Assembly: GCA_020852515.1 (NCBI GenBank)
Contig: JADZAS010000015.1
Coordinates: 1 to 64,000, forward strand
Direction of reading: 5' to 3'
Length of the DNA stretch: 64,000 bases
Source of the DNA: Phycisphaerales bacterium
GTDB taxonomy: Bacteria; Planctomycetota; Phycisphaerae; Phycisphaerales; UBA5793
Position numbers and translations under genes: made by a program
In this document: one piece after another, positions 24,237 to 32,662 of the stretch
Layout: the number at the start of each line of letters is the position of its first letter
How positions within the stretch are numbered: the stretch's first letter is position 1
Notes under the pieces: model-generated
Seen by the model: only the letters and a program-made list of their open reading frames with translations
Database searches by the model: none
Told to the model about the DNA's origin: nothing

Positions 24237-25846
24237 GGCGTCACCTCCACGGCCGCTGCGGCCAGCGCCGCCGACTCGGCGCGGGCCCGCGCCAGATCCG
24301 CAATCACTTCGGGGCCGAGCACAGCCTGAATATACGCCTCAGGCGCGGCCAGTTGCTCGCCGGCGCGATAGGCGATCTCATACACCGGCTGCGCGCCGAA
24401 GCCCAGGAACAGCGCCACGCACACCAGCAGTGTTGCCCCGACGTATGCCGGCCGCAGCGAGCTCGTGTTGGGCATGTTCGCCGGCGTGCGCTCGATCGAC
24501 TCGCCCGAGGGCGACGAGAAGCAGTAACTCCAGATCTTGAGCATCGACAGCAGCGTGAGCGCGCCCGTGAGCAAGCCGAAGATCGACAGCCACCACATGC
24601 TCTCGCGCCAGCCTTCGCGGATGATCACGAGTTTGCCGAAAAAGCCGCTCAGCGGCGGTAGACCGACGAGGCTCATCGCGGCGATGAAGAACACCACGCC
24701 GAGGTACGTATCGCGCTTGAGCAGCCCGCCGGACTTGTCGAGATCATCCGTGCCCGTGTGGCGCTCGACGATGCCGCAGCACAGAAACAGGCAGCTCTTG
24801 ACCACCATGTGCTGGATCATGTAGAACAGGCAGCCGGCCAGAGCGACTCTGGTCATCAGCGCCAGGCCGAAGACCATGTAGCCCACCTGGCTGATGACGT
24901 GCACCGCGAGGATGCGGCGGATGTTGTGGTGCGATACCGCGCCCAGCACGCCCAGAAACATCGTAAACGCCGCTGAAATCGCCAGCAGCGGCATGACGAC
25001 TTTGGCGGCGTCCGAGTTGCCGTGCGCGAAGATCATCGGGAAGGTGCGGGCGATGGCGTAGATGCCGACCTTGGTCAGCATGCCGGCAAACAGGCCCGCG
25101 ATCGAGACGTTGCAGGTGTAGTACGTGTCGGGCAGCCAGAACCACAGCGGGAAGATGGCGCCCTTGAGCCCGAAGACCAGCAGCAGCGAGATGGACAGCG
25201 CCGCAAAGCCCGGCGGCAGCGCCTCGCCGCGCGCCTGCCGCTCGGCGACGAAGCGCGCCAGGTCGGCATAGTTCAGCGTGCCCGTCATGCCGTAGACGAG
25301 CCCGGCGCCGATCACGAACAGCGTGGAGCCGACAAGGTTGAGCAGGACATACTTGTACGCCTGGGTCATCTGCAGCCGCGTGCCGCCGAAGGTCAGCAGG
25401 CAGTACGACGCCATGAGCATGATCTCGAACGAGACGAACAGGTTGAACAGATCGCCCGTGAGAAATGCGAGATTCACCCCGAACATGAGCAGCTGCACCA
25501 TGGGGTGGAAGTAGCGCTTCTCGGCGACGGGATCGACCGTGGAAAACGAGTGCACGTAGCAGGCCAGCGCCACGACCGACGACGCCGCCAGCAGCAGGCC
25601 CGACAAACTGTCGAAGACGACCGAGATGCCAAACGGCGCCGGCCAGGCGCCCATCTGCGACACGAGGATCCCCGTCGGATCCGAGCGCAGGTGCACGAGC
25701 AGGCCGATCGCCAGCGCCGAAGTCGCCAGAAAACTCAGCACGCCCAGCACGCGCGCGAGCTGCACTCGCTGCTTGAGCAGCACCCCGATGACGCCCGTGC
25801 CCATCGGAATCACGATGAAGAGGATGATGAAGTTCTCGAGTTCCAT
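24233..25846 (-). CDS. mnhD: Na+/H+ antiporter subunit MnhD/MrpD (NuoN/M-like)
   Basis: This 537-residue multispanning protein is the MrpD proton/cation channel-like subunit related to complex I NuoM/NuoN. Key regions are FLTGDLFNLFVSFEIMLMAS with the conserved TM5 Glu, GLKGAIFPLWFWLPDTYYTC with the TM7 Lys, and VSHHNIRRILAVHVISQVGY in the core. About 14 membrane segments are present. The MrpD family is usually around 500 residues; a short C-terminal extension is visible. It lies four bases after mnhC and overlaps mnhE, in the standard gene order. Confidence 0.92.
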   Translation of the reverse strand: MELENFIILFIVIPMGTGVIGVLLKQRVQLARVLGVLSFLATSALAIGLLVHLRSDPTGILVSQMGAWPAPFGISVVFDSLSGLLLAASSVVALACYVHSFSTVDPVAEKRYFHPMVQLLMFGVNLAFLTGDLFNLFVSFEIMLMASYCLLTFGGTRLQMTQAYKYVLLNLVGSTLFVIGAGLVYGMTGTLNYADLARFVAERQARGEALPPGFAALSISLLLVFGLKGAIFPLWFWLPDTYYTCNVSIAGLFAGMLTKVGIYAIARTFPMIFAHGNSDAAKVVMPLLAISAAFTMFLGVLGAVSHHNIRRILAVHVISQVGYMVFGLALMTRVALAGCLFYMIQHMVVKSCLFLCCGIVERHTGTDDLDKSGGLLKRDTYLGVVFFIAAMSLVGLPPLSGFFGKLVIIREGWRESMWWLSIFGLLTGALTLLSMLKIWSYCFSSPSGESIERTPANMPNTSSLRPAYVGATLLVCVALFLGFGAQPVYEIAYRAGEQLAAPEAYIQAVLGPEVIADLARARAESAALAAAAVEVTP

Positions 25847-25850
25847 GAAT

Positions 25851-26234
25851 TCAGTCGTCCTGCGTCGCCACGACGCCGAGTTCTTCGATGCTCAGCGTGC
25901 CCGTCTTGCGCGACGTGAGCACGAGCAGCGAAAGGAGAAAGGCCATGACGGCAAAGCCGATGACGATCGCGGTCAGAATAAGCGCCTGCGGCAGGGGATC
26001 GACGATGCTGCTCATGGGATGAGCCGGATCGAAGCCCTCTGTGAGGATCGGCGCGCCCTTGAGCAGTTGGGGCTCGTGCCGCACCGGGGTGCGGCTCATG
26101 GCGATGATGCTCAGGTTCGCCGCGTGTCCCAGCAGAAACACGCCCATGGCGATGCTCTTGAGTTCGCGGCCGGTCATGAGATACAGGCTCACGGCGAACA
26201 CGACCGCGACGCAGATGGAGAGGATGACGGTCAT
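25851..26234 (-). CDS. mnhC: Na+/H+ antiporter subunit MnhC/MrpC (NuoK-like)
   Basis: This 127-residue protein has three membrane segments and is homologous to NuoK of complex I. Motifs: VAVVFAVSLYLMTGRELKSI, AMGVFLLGHAANLSIIAMSR (G-x-x-L-x-x-x-A-x-N-L) and DPLPQALILTAIVIGFAVMA (D-P-L-P-Q-A-L-x-L-T-A-I-V-I), which is diagnostic for MnhC. It overlaps mnhB by four bases. Confidence 0.93.
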   Translation of the reverse strand: MTVILSICVAVVFAVSLYLMTGRELKSIAMGVFLLGHAANLSIIAMSRTPVRHEPQLLKGAPILTEGFDPAHPMSSIVDPLPQALILTAIVIGFAVMAFLLSLLVLTSRKTGTLSIEELGVVATQDD

Positions 26235-26659
26235 TCCAGTTCCTCGCTCAGTTGGCTGATCATCCCGACCCCCACGCCCACGACCACGAGCATCACGCCA
26301 AGGTCAAAGGCCATCGCCGAGGCGTAGTGAAACGCGTGGCCGCTGAAGGGCAGGTGGAACACGCCGACGGCCGAGCGCAGAAACGGCTCGCCCAGCAGCA
26401 GCGGCACGGTGCTCGTTCCCAGCGCCAGGCCCAGGCCCAGGAAGATGAACACGCGCGGGTGCACGGGCATGAGGCGCAGCTGCGCCGCGAAACCGTGCGA
26501 CATGCGATAGGTGCAGATGGCCGTGGCCATGATCATGCCGCCGATGAATCCGCCGCCCGGCTCGTTGTGCCCCTTGAGCATCGCGTACAGCGCGTAGAGC
26601 AACATGAGCGGCAGGATCAGCCGCATCGAATTGCGCAGCACCGGTGAGGAAATCGTCAT
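26231..26659 (-). CDS. mnhB: Na+/H+ antiporter subunit MnhB/MrpB
   Basis: This 142-residue protein has four membrane segments. The motif LKGHNEPGGGFIGGMIMATA is the conserved G-H-x-x-P-G-G-G-F-x-G-G of MnhB. The C-terminal FDLGVMLVVVGVGVGMISQL is also typical. In the complex it packs against MrpA. ATGA overlaps on both sides show tight coupling with mnhA and mnhC. Confidence 0.93.
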   Translation of the reverse strand: MTISSPVLRNSMRLILPLMLLYALYAMLKGHNEPGGGFIGGMIMATAICTYRMSHGFAAQLRLMPVHPRVFIFLGLGLALGTSTVPLLLGEPFLRSAVGVFHLPFSGHAFHYASAMAFDLGVMLVVVGVGVGMISQLSEELE

Positions 26660-29142
26660 AGCGCCACTCCCCTGGCCATCTGGTCGTCAAACTCGAGTTC
26701 CGTCGGCAGCGGCTTGCGGCGCGGGAACAGCGAGAACACGCCCAGGGCCGCGATGGACAGCACGGTGATCTCGCCGAGCGTGTCAAAGCCGCGGAAGTCA
26801 ACGAGGGTGACGTTGACGATGTTCTTCCCGCCCCCGCCCCGCCCGTCGGTCATTTCCGTGCCGCTGTAACTGTGCTGTGCAAAGAACGCGCCCAGCCGCG
26901 GCTCGGCCCCGCTCTGCGCCGAGACCAGCGTGAGCCAGCCGATCGCCACGCCCGTCAGCGTGCCCAGCGAGAAGCGCCACCAGCGCCCGCTGGCGCGGTC
27001 CGTCTCGCCCTTGTCGGGCAGCATGCGCAGCACGAGCACGAAGAGGATGACCGAAATGATCTCGAACATGAGTTGCGTCAGCGCCAGGTCGGGCGCCTGG
27101 TAGAGCAGGTACATGCCCACCACGCTGAAGCCGCACGAGCCGAGAATGATCACCCGCACCACGCGCGACTGCACGATGGGCATGAGAATCGCCGTCGTGC
27201 AGATGATCGCTCCCAGCAGCATGCCGGGGAAGAACTCAAACGGCGATTCGACCTGCGGCCAGTCAAGCATCGTCGGATCGAGCACCATCGACGCGACGTA
27301 CGCCGCAAGGAACGCCAGAAGCACGAAGACCAGGTAATTGCGGAATCGCCCGGTCTGAACAAGCCGGAACGCCCGTCCGCCGCCGGTGACTGACAGCCAG
27401 TACATCGCCGGGTAGATGCGGTCGTGGATATCGACGATGGCGCCTCGCATCAGGCCGCTCAGGCCGATCGACACGCCGCAGATGATCGCGATGAGCGACA
27501 CATAGAGCGGCACGCCGGGATGCGTAAACGCGTGCAGCGCGCTGGGCACGCCCTCGGCGAAGTGGTGCATGTTCGTCTCAAGCGGCGCAAACCACTGCGA
27601 CCACAGCCCGGGCGCCAGCCCACCGACGTACTGCAGCGACACAAGCGCCAGCGCCGGAATCCAGATCATCTGCGCCCACGGGCCGTGCTCGTGCTCGCCG
27701 TGGCCGTGACCGTGACCGTCATCATGCCCGTGGCTTGCCGCCGGCTTCATCCCGCCGGGCCAGCCCATGAGCGTGGTGAGCAGGCGCACGAAGATCGCCA
27801 CGTTGCACATCGCCGTCACCGCCGCCATGGCCATGAGCAGCATCCACCACGGCCCGATCGACTCGGCCGACTCGTGGATCGCGTGCAGGAAGAACTCCTT
27901 GGCGGGGAAACTCACCGTGCCCGGCCCGGCCGCGAGCGCGTAGCCGCCCAGCAGCATGGTGAGCACCATCCACGGCTGCTTCCTGAACGCGCCGTTGAGT
28001 TCCGTAATGTCGCGCGAGATGTAATGCCCCAGCGCGCCGGCGATGATGAACAGCGGCGCCTTGTAGAACGCGTGGTTGGCGATCTGCGTGATGCCCCACT
28101 CGATGTTCGGATGCCCGCCCGCTTCCATGCCGCCAAGGCCGTACACGCACATGAGCAGGCCGAGCTGGCTCACCGTCGTGTAGGCGAAGATGCGCTTGAG
28201 GTCATGCTGGTTCAGCGCCACCACGGCGCCGAGCACCATGGTGAAGGCGCCCAGCGGCACGAGGATGTTGCTCCACAGATGCAGCACCGCAAACACGGGA
28301 AACATCCGCGCCACCAGAAACACGCCGGCCTTGACCATCGTCGCCGAGTGCAGGTACGCCGACACCGGCGTCGGGGCCGCCATCGCGCCGGGCAACCAAT
28401 AGTGGAACGGCCACTGCGCGCTCTTCGTCGCGGCTCCGAACAACATCAGGGCGAACGATGCGATGATGAACGGATCGCTCGGGCTGATGCGGCCCGGGCC
28501 CAGCGCCAGCACCTCGCTCCAGCGCCATAGCCCGCCACCGCCGTGGCCGATGTCCGTGGCAAAGCCGAACATGAGTACCCCGCCCATGAGAAACATCCCG
28601 CCCAGGCCGGTCGTGAAGAACGCCTGCATGGCGAGTTTCACCGCGTGCTTGTCGTAGCGGTCCCAGCCGATGAGCAGGAACGAACTGATCGAGGTCAGTT
28701 CCCAGAACAGCACTGTCACGAGCAGGTAGTCGGAGAGGACGATGCCCATCATCGCCGTGGTGAAAAAGCCCAGCGTGGGGTAGAAGCGATAAAGCGATGC
28801 TTCATCGGGTCCGAAGTAGCCGCGCGCGTAGAGCACGATGAGGATGCCGATCCCCGAGACGAGCAGGCCGAAGAACGCGCCCAGCCCGTCGGCCAGAAAC
28901 GACAGGTTCATGTTGAGCAGCGGGATCCACGAGATGACCGGCGTCGCGACCGGCTCGCCCGCCACCGCCACGCCGTGGCTGCTCAGGTGCTGCCCCAGAA
29001 TGACCATCGACAGCACCGGGCCGGCCAGCGCCAGCAGCGTCCGCACCGTGATCGCCTTCCTGGGCAGAAACAGCGTGGCCAGGCCAAGCAGCGTCGGCGC
29101 GAGCACGCACAACAGAAGCCAGATCGTCGTGGATGCGGTCAT
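26656..29142 (-). CDS. mnhA: Na+/H+ antiporter subunit MnhA/MrpA
   Basis: This 828-residue protein is the large NuoL-like subunit that carries the proton path. Landmarks include the SVTVLFWELTSISSFLLIGW-like region with its conserved Glu (LVTVLFWELTSISS), AATKSAQWPFHYWLPGAMAA with the K-S-A-Q-x-P-x-H-x-W-L-P motif, LNQHDLKRIFAYTTVSQLGL and HALGHYIS-like loops. The C-terminus contains the DUF4040 and MnhE-like helices ending in RGFDTLGEITVLSIAALGVF, so A-type and extra C-terminal modules are fused as in typical full-length MrpA. A His/Gly/Asp loop HGHDDGHGHGHGEHEHG in the middle may bind metal. The ATG at 29142 starts MTASTTIWLL. Confidence 0.93.
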   Translation of the reverse strand: MTASTTIWLLLCVLAPTLLGLATLFLPRKAITVRTLLALAGPVLSMVILGQHLSSHGVAVAGEPVATPVISWIPLLNMNLSFLADGLGAFFGLLVSGIGILIVLYARGYFGPDEASLYRFYPTLGFFTTAMMGIVLSDYLLVTVLFWELTSISSFLLIGWDRYDKHAVKLAMQAFFTTGLGGMFLMGGVLMFGFATDIGHGGGGLWRWSEVLALGPGRISPSDPFIIASFALMLFGAATKSAQWPFHYWLPGAMAAPTPVSAYLHSATMVKAGVFLVARMFPVFAVLHLWSNILVPLGAFTMVLGAVVALNQHDLKRIFAYTTVSQLGLLMCVYGLGGMEAGGHPNIEWGITQIANHAFYKAPLFIIAGALGHYISRDITELNGAFRKQPWMVLTMLLGGYALAAGPGTVSFPAKEFFLHAIHESAESIGPWWMLLMAMAAVTAMCNVAIFVRLLTTLMGWPGGMKPAASHGHDDGHGHGHGEHEHGPWAQMIWIPALALVSLQYVGGLAPGLWSQWFAPLETNMHHFAEGVPSALHAFTHPGVPLYVSLIAIICGVSIGLSGLMRGAIVDIHDRIYPAMYWLSVTGGGRAFRLVQTGRFRNYLVFVLLAFLAAYVASMVLDPTMLDWPQVESPFEFFPGMLLGAIICTTAILMPIVQSRVVRVIILGSCGFSVVGMYLLYQAPDLALTQLMFEIISVILFVLVLRMLPDKGETDRASGRWWRFSLGTLTGVAIGWLTLVSAQSGAEPRLGAFFAQHSYSGTEMTDGRGGGGKNIVNVTLVDFRGFDTLGEITVLSIAALGVFSLFPRRKPLPTELEFDDQMARGVAL

Positions 29143-29484
29143 GATCTTGACTTGCACTCCTTGAGCGCGCGGCCCCGTGTGCCTCGGCCGCGCCGATGCC
29201 AGACGAACCGTCCGGATGGAATCGGAGCATCCGGCACGGGTCCGGGAATACATCGTCAAAAAATCAGGCCCCTCCGCGAAATCGCGCAGCGCACGGGGTG
29301 AATTACCTCAAATGGACGATGCGCTCGCGCGGCACGCGCAATTCCTGCGCCCTGCCCCGAAGACCGAAGGCCGAGACGAGCCGCGCTTGTCAGGGTCTGT
29401 TGCCCAAAGGTGCGCCGGCACCGTCATGCCTGCGCAGGCATGACGGCATGCGCCGCGACGGCGCATGCCGGAGCCCTTCGCGGC
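29143..29484. other. 342-bp intergenic region, mnhA to cysteine desulfurase
   Basis: No gene is seen. It contains the presumed mnh promoter side and, at its left-hand end near the desulfurase stop, two adjacent perfect palindromes at 29423-29444 and 29445-29469 (listed separately). Confidence 0.6.
29423..29469. repeat. Paired perfect palindromes (REP-like)
   Basis: GTCATGCCTGCGCAGGCATGAC at 29423-29444 is a perfect 22-base palindrome; it is directly followed by GGCATGCGCC (29445-29454), a 5-base loop and GGCGCATGCC (29460-29469). The first half shares GCCTGCGCAGGC with the element at 32580-32656. It sits downstream of the cysteine desulfurase and could act as a bidirectional terminator or a REP element. 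Confidence 0.6.
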
Positions 29485-30825
29485 TCACCCCACCGGCAGC
29501 ACGCGCTGCAGCCGGCGGACCACCTCGACGATCACCTCGACTGCGCTTTCGATCTCCGCATCCGTCGTCTCCTGGGCGAGGCTGAAGCGGATCGAGCCGT
29601 GTGCCAAGCGCTCTTCGATCCCCATCGCCAGCAGAATCGGCGAAGGATCGAGCGAGCCGCTGCTGCACGCCGCGCCCGCCGAGGCGAACACGCCGCGCTC
29701 GCTCAGGCCGAGCAGGATCGCCTCGGCCTCGAGCCGGTCAAAAGCAATGTTGGTCGTGTTCCACAGCCGCCTGGCCGGGTCCGTCGCACCGTTCACGGCG
29801 CAGCCGGGCACTTCATTAAGGAGTCGCTGCTCGAGCCGGTCGCGCCGCGCCGCAGTCTGCCCGGCCGCGGGATGATCACTCTGCAAGTGCCGCAGCGCCA
29901 GCTCCGCCGCGACTCCCAGGCCGATGATGCCCGGCACATCCTCCGTCCCGCCGCGCCGCTCACGCTCGTGCGGCCCGCCGAGGATCTGCGCCTGCAGTCG
30001 CACGCCCTTGCGAACAAACAACCCGCCGACGCCCTTGGGCCCGTGGAACTTGTGCCCCGCGAAACTCAGCAGATCGACCGGCAGGGCCCGCACATCGCAC
30101 GGCAACTTGCCCACCCACTGCACCGCGTCCGTGTGAAAGAGCGTCTTGCCATCCGCCTCGCGCACCGCACCGAGCAACGCCTCCATCGGCTGGATCACGC
30201 CCGTCTCGTTGTTGGCCCAGATGATCGACACCAGCGCCACGCGCCCGGCGTGTTCCGCCATGGCCGCGGCGAGATCATCCGGCCCGATCAGCCCCTCGCG
30301 TGACACCGGCAGGCGAACGACCGTGAAGCCTTCCTTCTCCAACCGCTCCATCGGCTCGCGCACCGCCGAATGCTCGACGGGCGTGGTGATGATGACATCG
30401 CGCGCGAGGTGGCCCTGCTCCCTCCCCCGGCTCTGCGGGGGAGGGTCGGGGTGGGGGCTGCCTTTGTCATTCCCGCGCAGGCGGGAATCCAGTCTCCCTC
30501 CCCCGGCTCTGTGGGGGAGGGCCGGGGTGGGGGTCTTCTTCCCCTGCTCCCCTGCTCTCCTGCTCACCTGTCTGTATGCCACTCCAAAGATCGCCAGGTT
30601 GCACGACTCGGTCCCGCTGCTCGTAAACACGATCTCGCCCGGCGTTGCGTTGAGCAGCCGCGCAACCGACTCGCGGGCCAGCTCCACTTTTGCCCGCACC
30701 TGCTGGCCGAAGCGATGCACGCTCGACGGATTGGCCCAGTCGCAGCGCATCGCCTCCGCCATGGCCTGCACGACTTCATCGGCCGGCCGCGTCGTTGCGT
30801 TGTGATCGAGGTAGATCGCCCGCAT
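29485..30825 (-). CDS. Cysteine desulfurase (IscS/NifS family) with repeat-encoded insert
   Basis: This 446-residue PLP enzyme converts cysteine to alanine and passes sulfur to Fe-S scaffolds. Family motifs: IYLDHNATTRPADEVV at 4-19, TSSGTESCNLAI at 68-79, TTPVEHSAVREP at 147-158 (His152), ANNETGVIQP at 204-213, HTDAVQW at 231-237, SFAGHKFHGPKG at 254-265 with PLP-binding Lys259, and SAGAACSSG at 382-390 with catalytic Cys387. Residues 94-139 are absent from normal IscS. They are low-complexity Pro/Arg/Gly sequence encoded by intergenic repeats inserted in frame, in the loop before the IITTPVEH strand. All catalytic residues survive, so activity is plausible. Confidence 0.85.
   Translation of the reverse strand: MRAIYLDHNATTRPADEVVQAMAEAMRCDWANPSSVHRFGQQVRAKVELARESVARLLNATPGEIVFTSSGTESCNLAIFGVAYRQVSRRAGEQGKKTPTPALPHRAGGGRLDSRLRGNDKGSPHPDPPPQSRGREQGHLARDVIITTPVEHSAVREPMERLEKEGFTVVRLPVSREGLIGPDDLAAAMAEHAGRVALVSIIWANNETGVIQPMEALLGAVREADGKTLFHTDAVQWVGKLPCDVRALPVDLLSFAGHKFHGPKGVGGLFVRKGVRLQAQILGGPHERERRGGTEDVPGIIGLGVAAELALRHLQSDHPAAGQTAARRDRLEQRLLNEVPGCAVNGATDPARRLWNTTNIAFDRLEAEAILLGLSERGVFASAGAACSSGSLDPSPILLAMGIEERLAHGSIRFSLAQETTDAEIESAVEVIVEVVRRLQRVLPVG
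30419..30533. repeat. Composite repeat block inserted within the cysteine desulfurase gene
   Basis: Two 39-bp copies (30419-30457 and 30495-30533) share a CCCTCCCCCGGCTCTG core and a GTGGGGG end, differing at two positions. Between them at 30469-30488 lies ATTCCCGCGCAGGCGGGAAT, matching the ATTCCC-N8-GGGAAT pattern known from Neisseria dRS3. The block length keeps the reading frame open and has no stop codon in that frame. Confidence 0.75.
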
Positions 30826-31276
30826 GGCGGAGAATCATAGATCGCAGCGCGGCAGCGCCCGCTGGTGCCAATCGCCGTCGCGCACGGCCAGCTTCACGGA
30901 GAATGCATACAGGGCGGCGTGGCGCTTTCGCCCCGGAGGGGCGCCAGTGTGTAGCCACGGGTGGAGCGAGCCGAGGCGCAGCCCGGCGAGTGGAACCCGT
31001 GGTCGGCGGCGCGCAAAGATTTCACCGCCCCGAAGGGGCGGCGGAGGCGTGCGCCCGCTGCACGCACAGGACGAACGAAAGCGCGCGCCTGGACTTCGAC
31101 CGTCTCCATCGCCCCATCCGGGGCGAGTCGAATCGAAGAGCGCCCGCATCCACGGGTTCCGCGATGCAAAGCATCGCTCCACCCGTGGCTACCCTCCTGA
31201 ACCCCTCCGGGGTCAAATCCAACAACTCCGCGCCCGTGCCATAAGCCTGGACTACAGGCGCACCGCCCACTCTGAC
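30826..31276. other. 451-bp intergenic region with large nested palindrome
   Basis: No gene is seen between the cysteine desulfurase start and the truncated secreted-protein gene. Most of it is the nested inverted-repeat structure at 30929-31213. Confidence 0.65.
30929..31213. repeat. Nested inverted repeat structure (about 285 bp)
   Basis: GTAGCCACGGGTGGAGCG at 30951-30968 is perfectly inverted at 31175-31192. Inside, TGGAACCCGTGG at 30991-31002 is mirrored by CCACGGGTTCC at 31150-31160. Four local hairpins occur: CGCCCCGGAGGGGCG (30929), CCGCCCCGAAGGGGCGG (31025), CGCCCCATCCGGGGCG (31108) and ACCCCTCCGGGGT (31201). The structure could fold into a large cruciform or RNA hairpin. Confidence 0.7.
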
Positions 31277-31830
31277 TCACTCATCTCGCTCAAACCCGTA
31301 CGCCTCGGCCAGATCGATCGTGAACGACACCGTCGTCCACGGCGAGACTTCGATGACCTCCGGCCGGTAGTCGTTCACATCCTCGCGCGGCAGCATCCAC
31401 GGGTCCACCGCCTCAACCGGCAACTTCGCCGCCCGTTCTCGCGCGGGTCGCTGTTGTCCGTTGTCGAGAACCACACGCGCGGGCCCAGGTGCAGGTAGCG
31501 GCCGCGGCCGATCGTTCCGATCTCCTCGAAGCGCGCGTGCGCCAATGGAAGCGGCACGCCATCTTCGAACAGCCGCAGCCCGGTCTGCCGGTCGTCGCGC
31601 TCGTTGGGCGCGAGCAGGGGAATGCGGGCGACGTAACACAGGCCGCGCTCGGCCTTGATGTCCGTCAGCGGCAGACGGACCTGGTCGATCGCCTCGATCG
31701 CCGGCCCGCCGCCCGAGGCCGACTCGGCCGCCGCGGGCGACTGGGCGCGCAGCACTCCGTAGCCGCCGGCGCCGACAGCCATCACGGTCAGGATGACCAG
31801 TTTGAGGCGTGTTCGAAGCGTCGTGTGCAT
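31277..31830 (-). pseudogene. Secreted/anchored protein gene with a -1 frameshift near 31433
   Basis: The ATG at 31830 opens a frame with a signal-anchor MHTTLRTRLKLVILTVMAVG, then EAIDQVRLPLTDIKAERGLC and YLHLGPRVWFSTTDNSDPRE. After this the frame reads into Arg-rich noise, while the -1 frame continues sensibly as AAKLPVEAVDPWMLPREDVN and SFTIDLAEAYGFERDE to a stop at 31277. One missing G in the run near 31432-31434 would restore a protein of about 184 residues. It is therefore a frameshifted gene or a sequencing error. No slippery heptamer is visible. Function unknown. Confidence 0.6.
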
Positions 31831-31996
31831 TCGAGCGACCTCCGCTCAGGGGCGGCCGGGGCTGGCCGCCGGACCCCCCCGTGCAGGGCAGGGATCCGTC
31901 GCATACTAGCCCACCGGGCACGACGGGGCCCGCCTTGGCGCGTATCATCTCCGCTCAATCCGCAACGCGCCGCGCATCCACGGCGGGAGAAAAATC

Positions 31997-32557
31997 ATGA
32001 AGTCCACCGAACTCCGACCCGGCAACGCCGTCCGCATCGACGGCAACATGTACGTCATCACCCAGTTCCAGCACATCACGCCGGGCAACTGGCGCGCCAT
32101 GGTCAACCTCCGCCTCAAGAACGTCCAGACCGGCCTGGTCATGGAAAAGCGCTTCCGCTCCGGCGAAGACATCGAGCAGATCGACCTCGACCGCCGCGAG
32201 ATGGAGTACCTCTACACCGACGCCTCCGGCCACGTCTTCATGGACAACGTCACCTACGACCAGTTCACCTTGTCCGACGAATTCCTCGGCAACGCGATGC
32301 AGTTCATGAAGCCCAACACGACCGCCAACGTTCTCGTGTGCGAAGGCAAGCCGCTGACCATCGAACTGCCCGCGACGGTGGACCTGCTCATCACCGAGAC
32401 CACCCCGGCCATCAAGGGCGCCACCGCGACCAACCAGCTCAAGGAAGCGACCCTCGAAACCGGCCTCAAGACGCGCGTGCCCCCCTTCATCGAAGAAGGC
32501 GAACTCGTGCGCATCAGCACCGCCGACGGCTCCTACCAGAGCCGCGCGAAAGAATAA
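31997..32557 (+). CDS. efp: Translation elongation factor P
   Basis: This 186-residue protein has the three-domain EF-P layout and usual length: domain I MKSTELRPGNAVRIDGNMYV, then MEKRFRSGEDIEQIDLDRRE, EYLYTDASGHVFMDNVTYDQ and the C-terminal GLKTRVPPFIEEGELVRIST. EF-P relieves ribosome stalling at polyproline. At the loop where E. coli has PGKGQAF with modified Lys34, this protein reads PGNWRAM, so Asn31 replaces the modifiable Lys/Arg. A GGGAG ribosome-binding site precedes the ATG. Regulation is not evident; a REP-like element follows the gene. Confidence 0.93.
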   Translation: MKSTELRPGNAVRIDGNMYVITQFQHITPGNWRAMVNLRLKNVQTGLVMEKRFRSGEDIEQIDLDRREMEYLYTDASGHVFMDNVTYDQFTLSDEFLGNAMQFMKPNTTANVLVCEGKPLTIELPATVDLLITETTPAIKGATATNQLKEATLETGLKTRVPPFIEEGELVRISTADGSYQSRAKE

Positions 32558-32579
32558 AGAGCAGGCGCACGCCCAAGTC

Positions 32580-32656
32580 CGTCATTCCTGCGCAGGCAGG
32601 AATCCAGTCGAGCGTGCTGCCAGGTTCGTTGGAGCCTGCCTGCGCAGGCATGACGG
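32580..32656. repeat. REP/dRS3-like inverted element after efp
   Basis: ATTCCTGCGCAGGCAGGAAT at 32584-32603 and the inverted partner CCTGCCTGCGCAGGCATGAC at 32635-32654 form a two-headed element about 75 bp long. Both share the GCGCAGGC core seen at 29423 and 30469. It lies between the convergent efp and lipoprotein genes and may also serve as a terminator. Confidence 0.65.
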
Positions 32657-32662
32657 CACCCT

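Noticed and set aside
29143-29259. N-terminal extension of mnhA
   Set aside because: The open frame continues upstream, but the extra residues are Arg/Ser-rich without membrane character, and no start codon has a suitable ribosome-binding site there.
31425-31445. Programmed -1 frameshift
   Set aside because: No X-XXY-YYZ slippery heptamer and no downstream pseudoknot were seen; a base loss is simpler.
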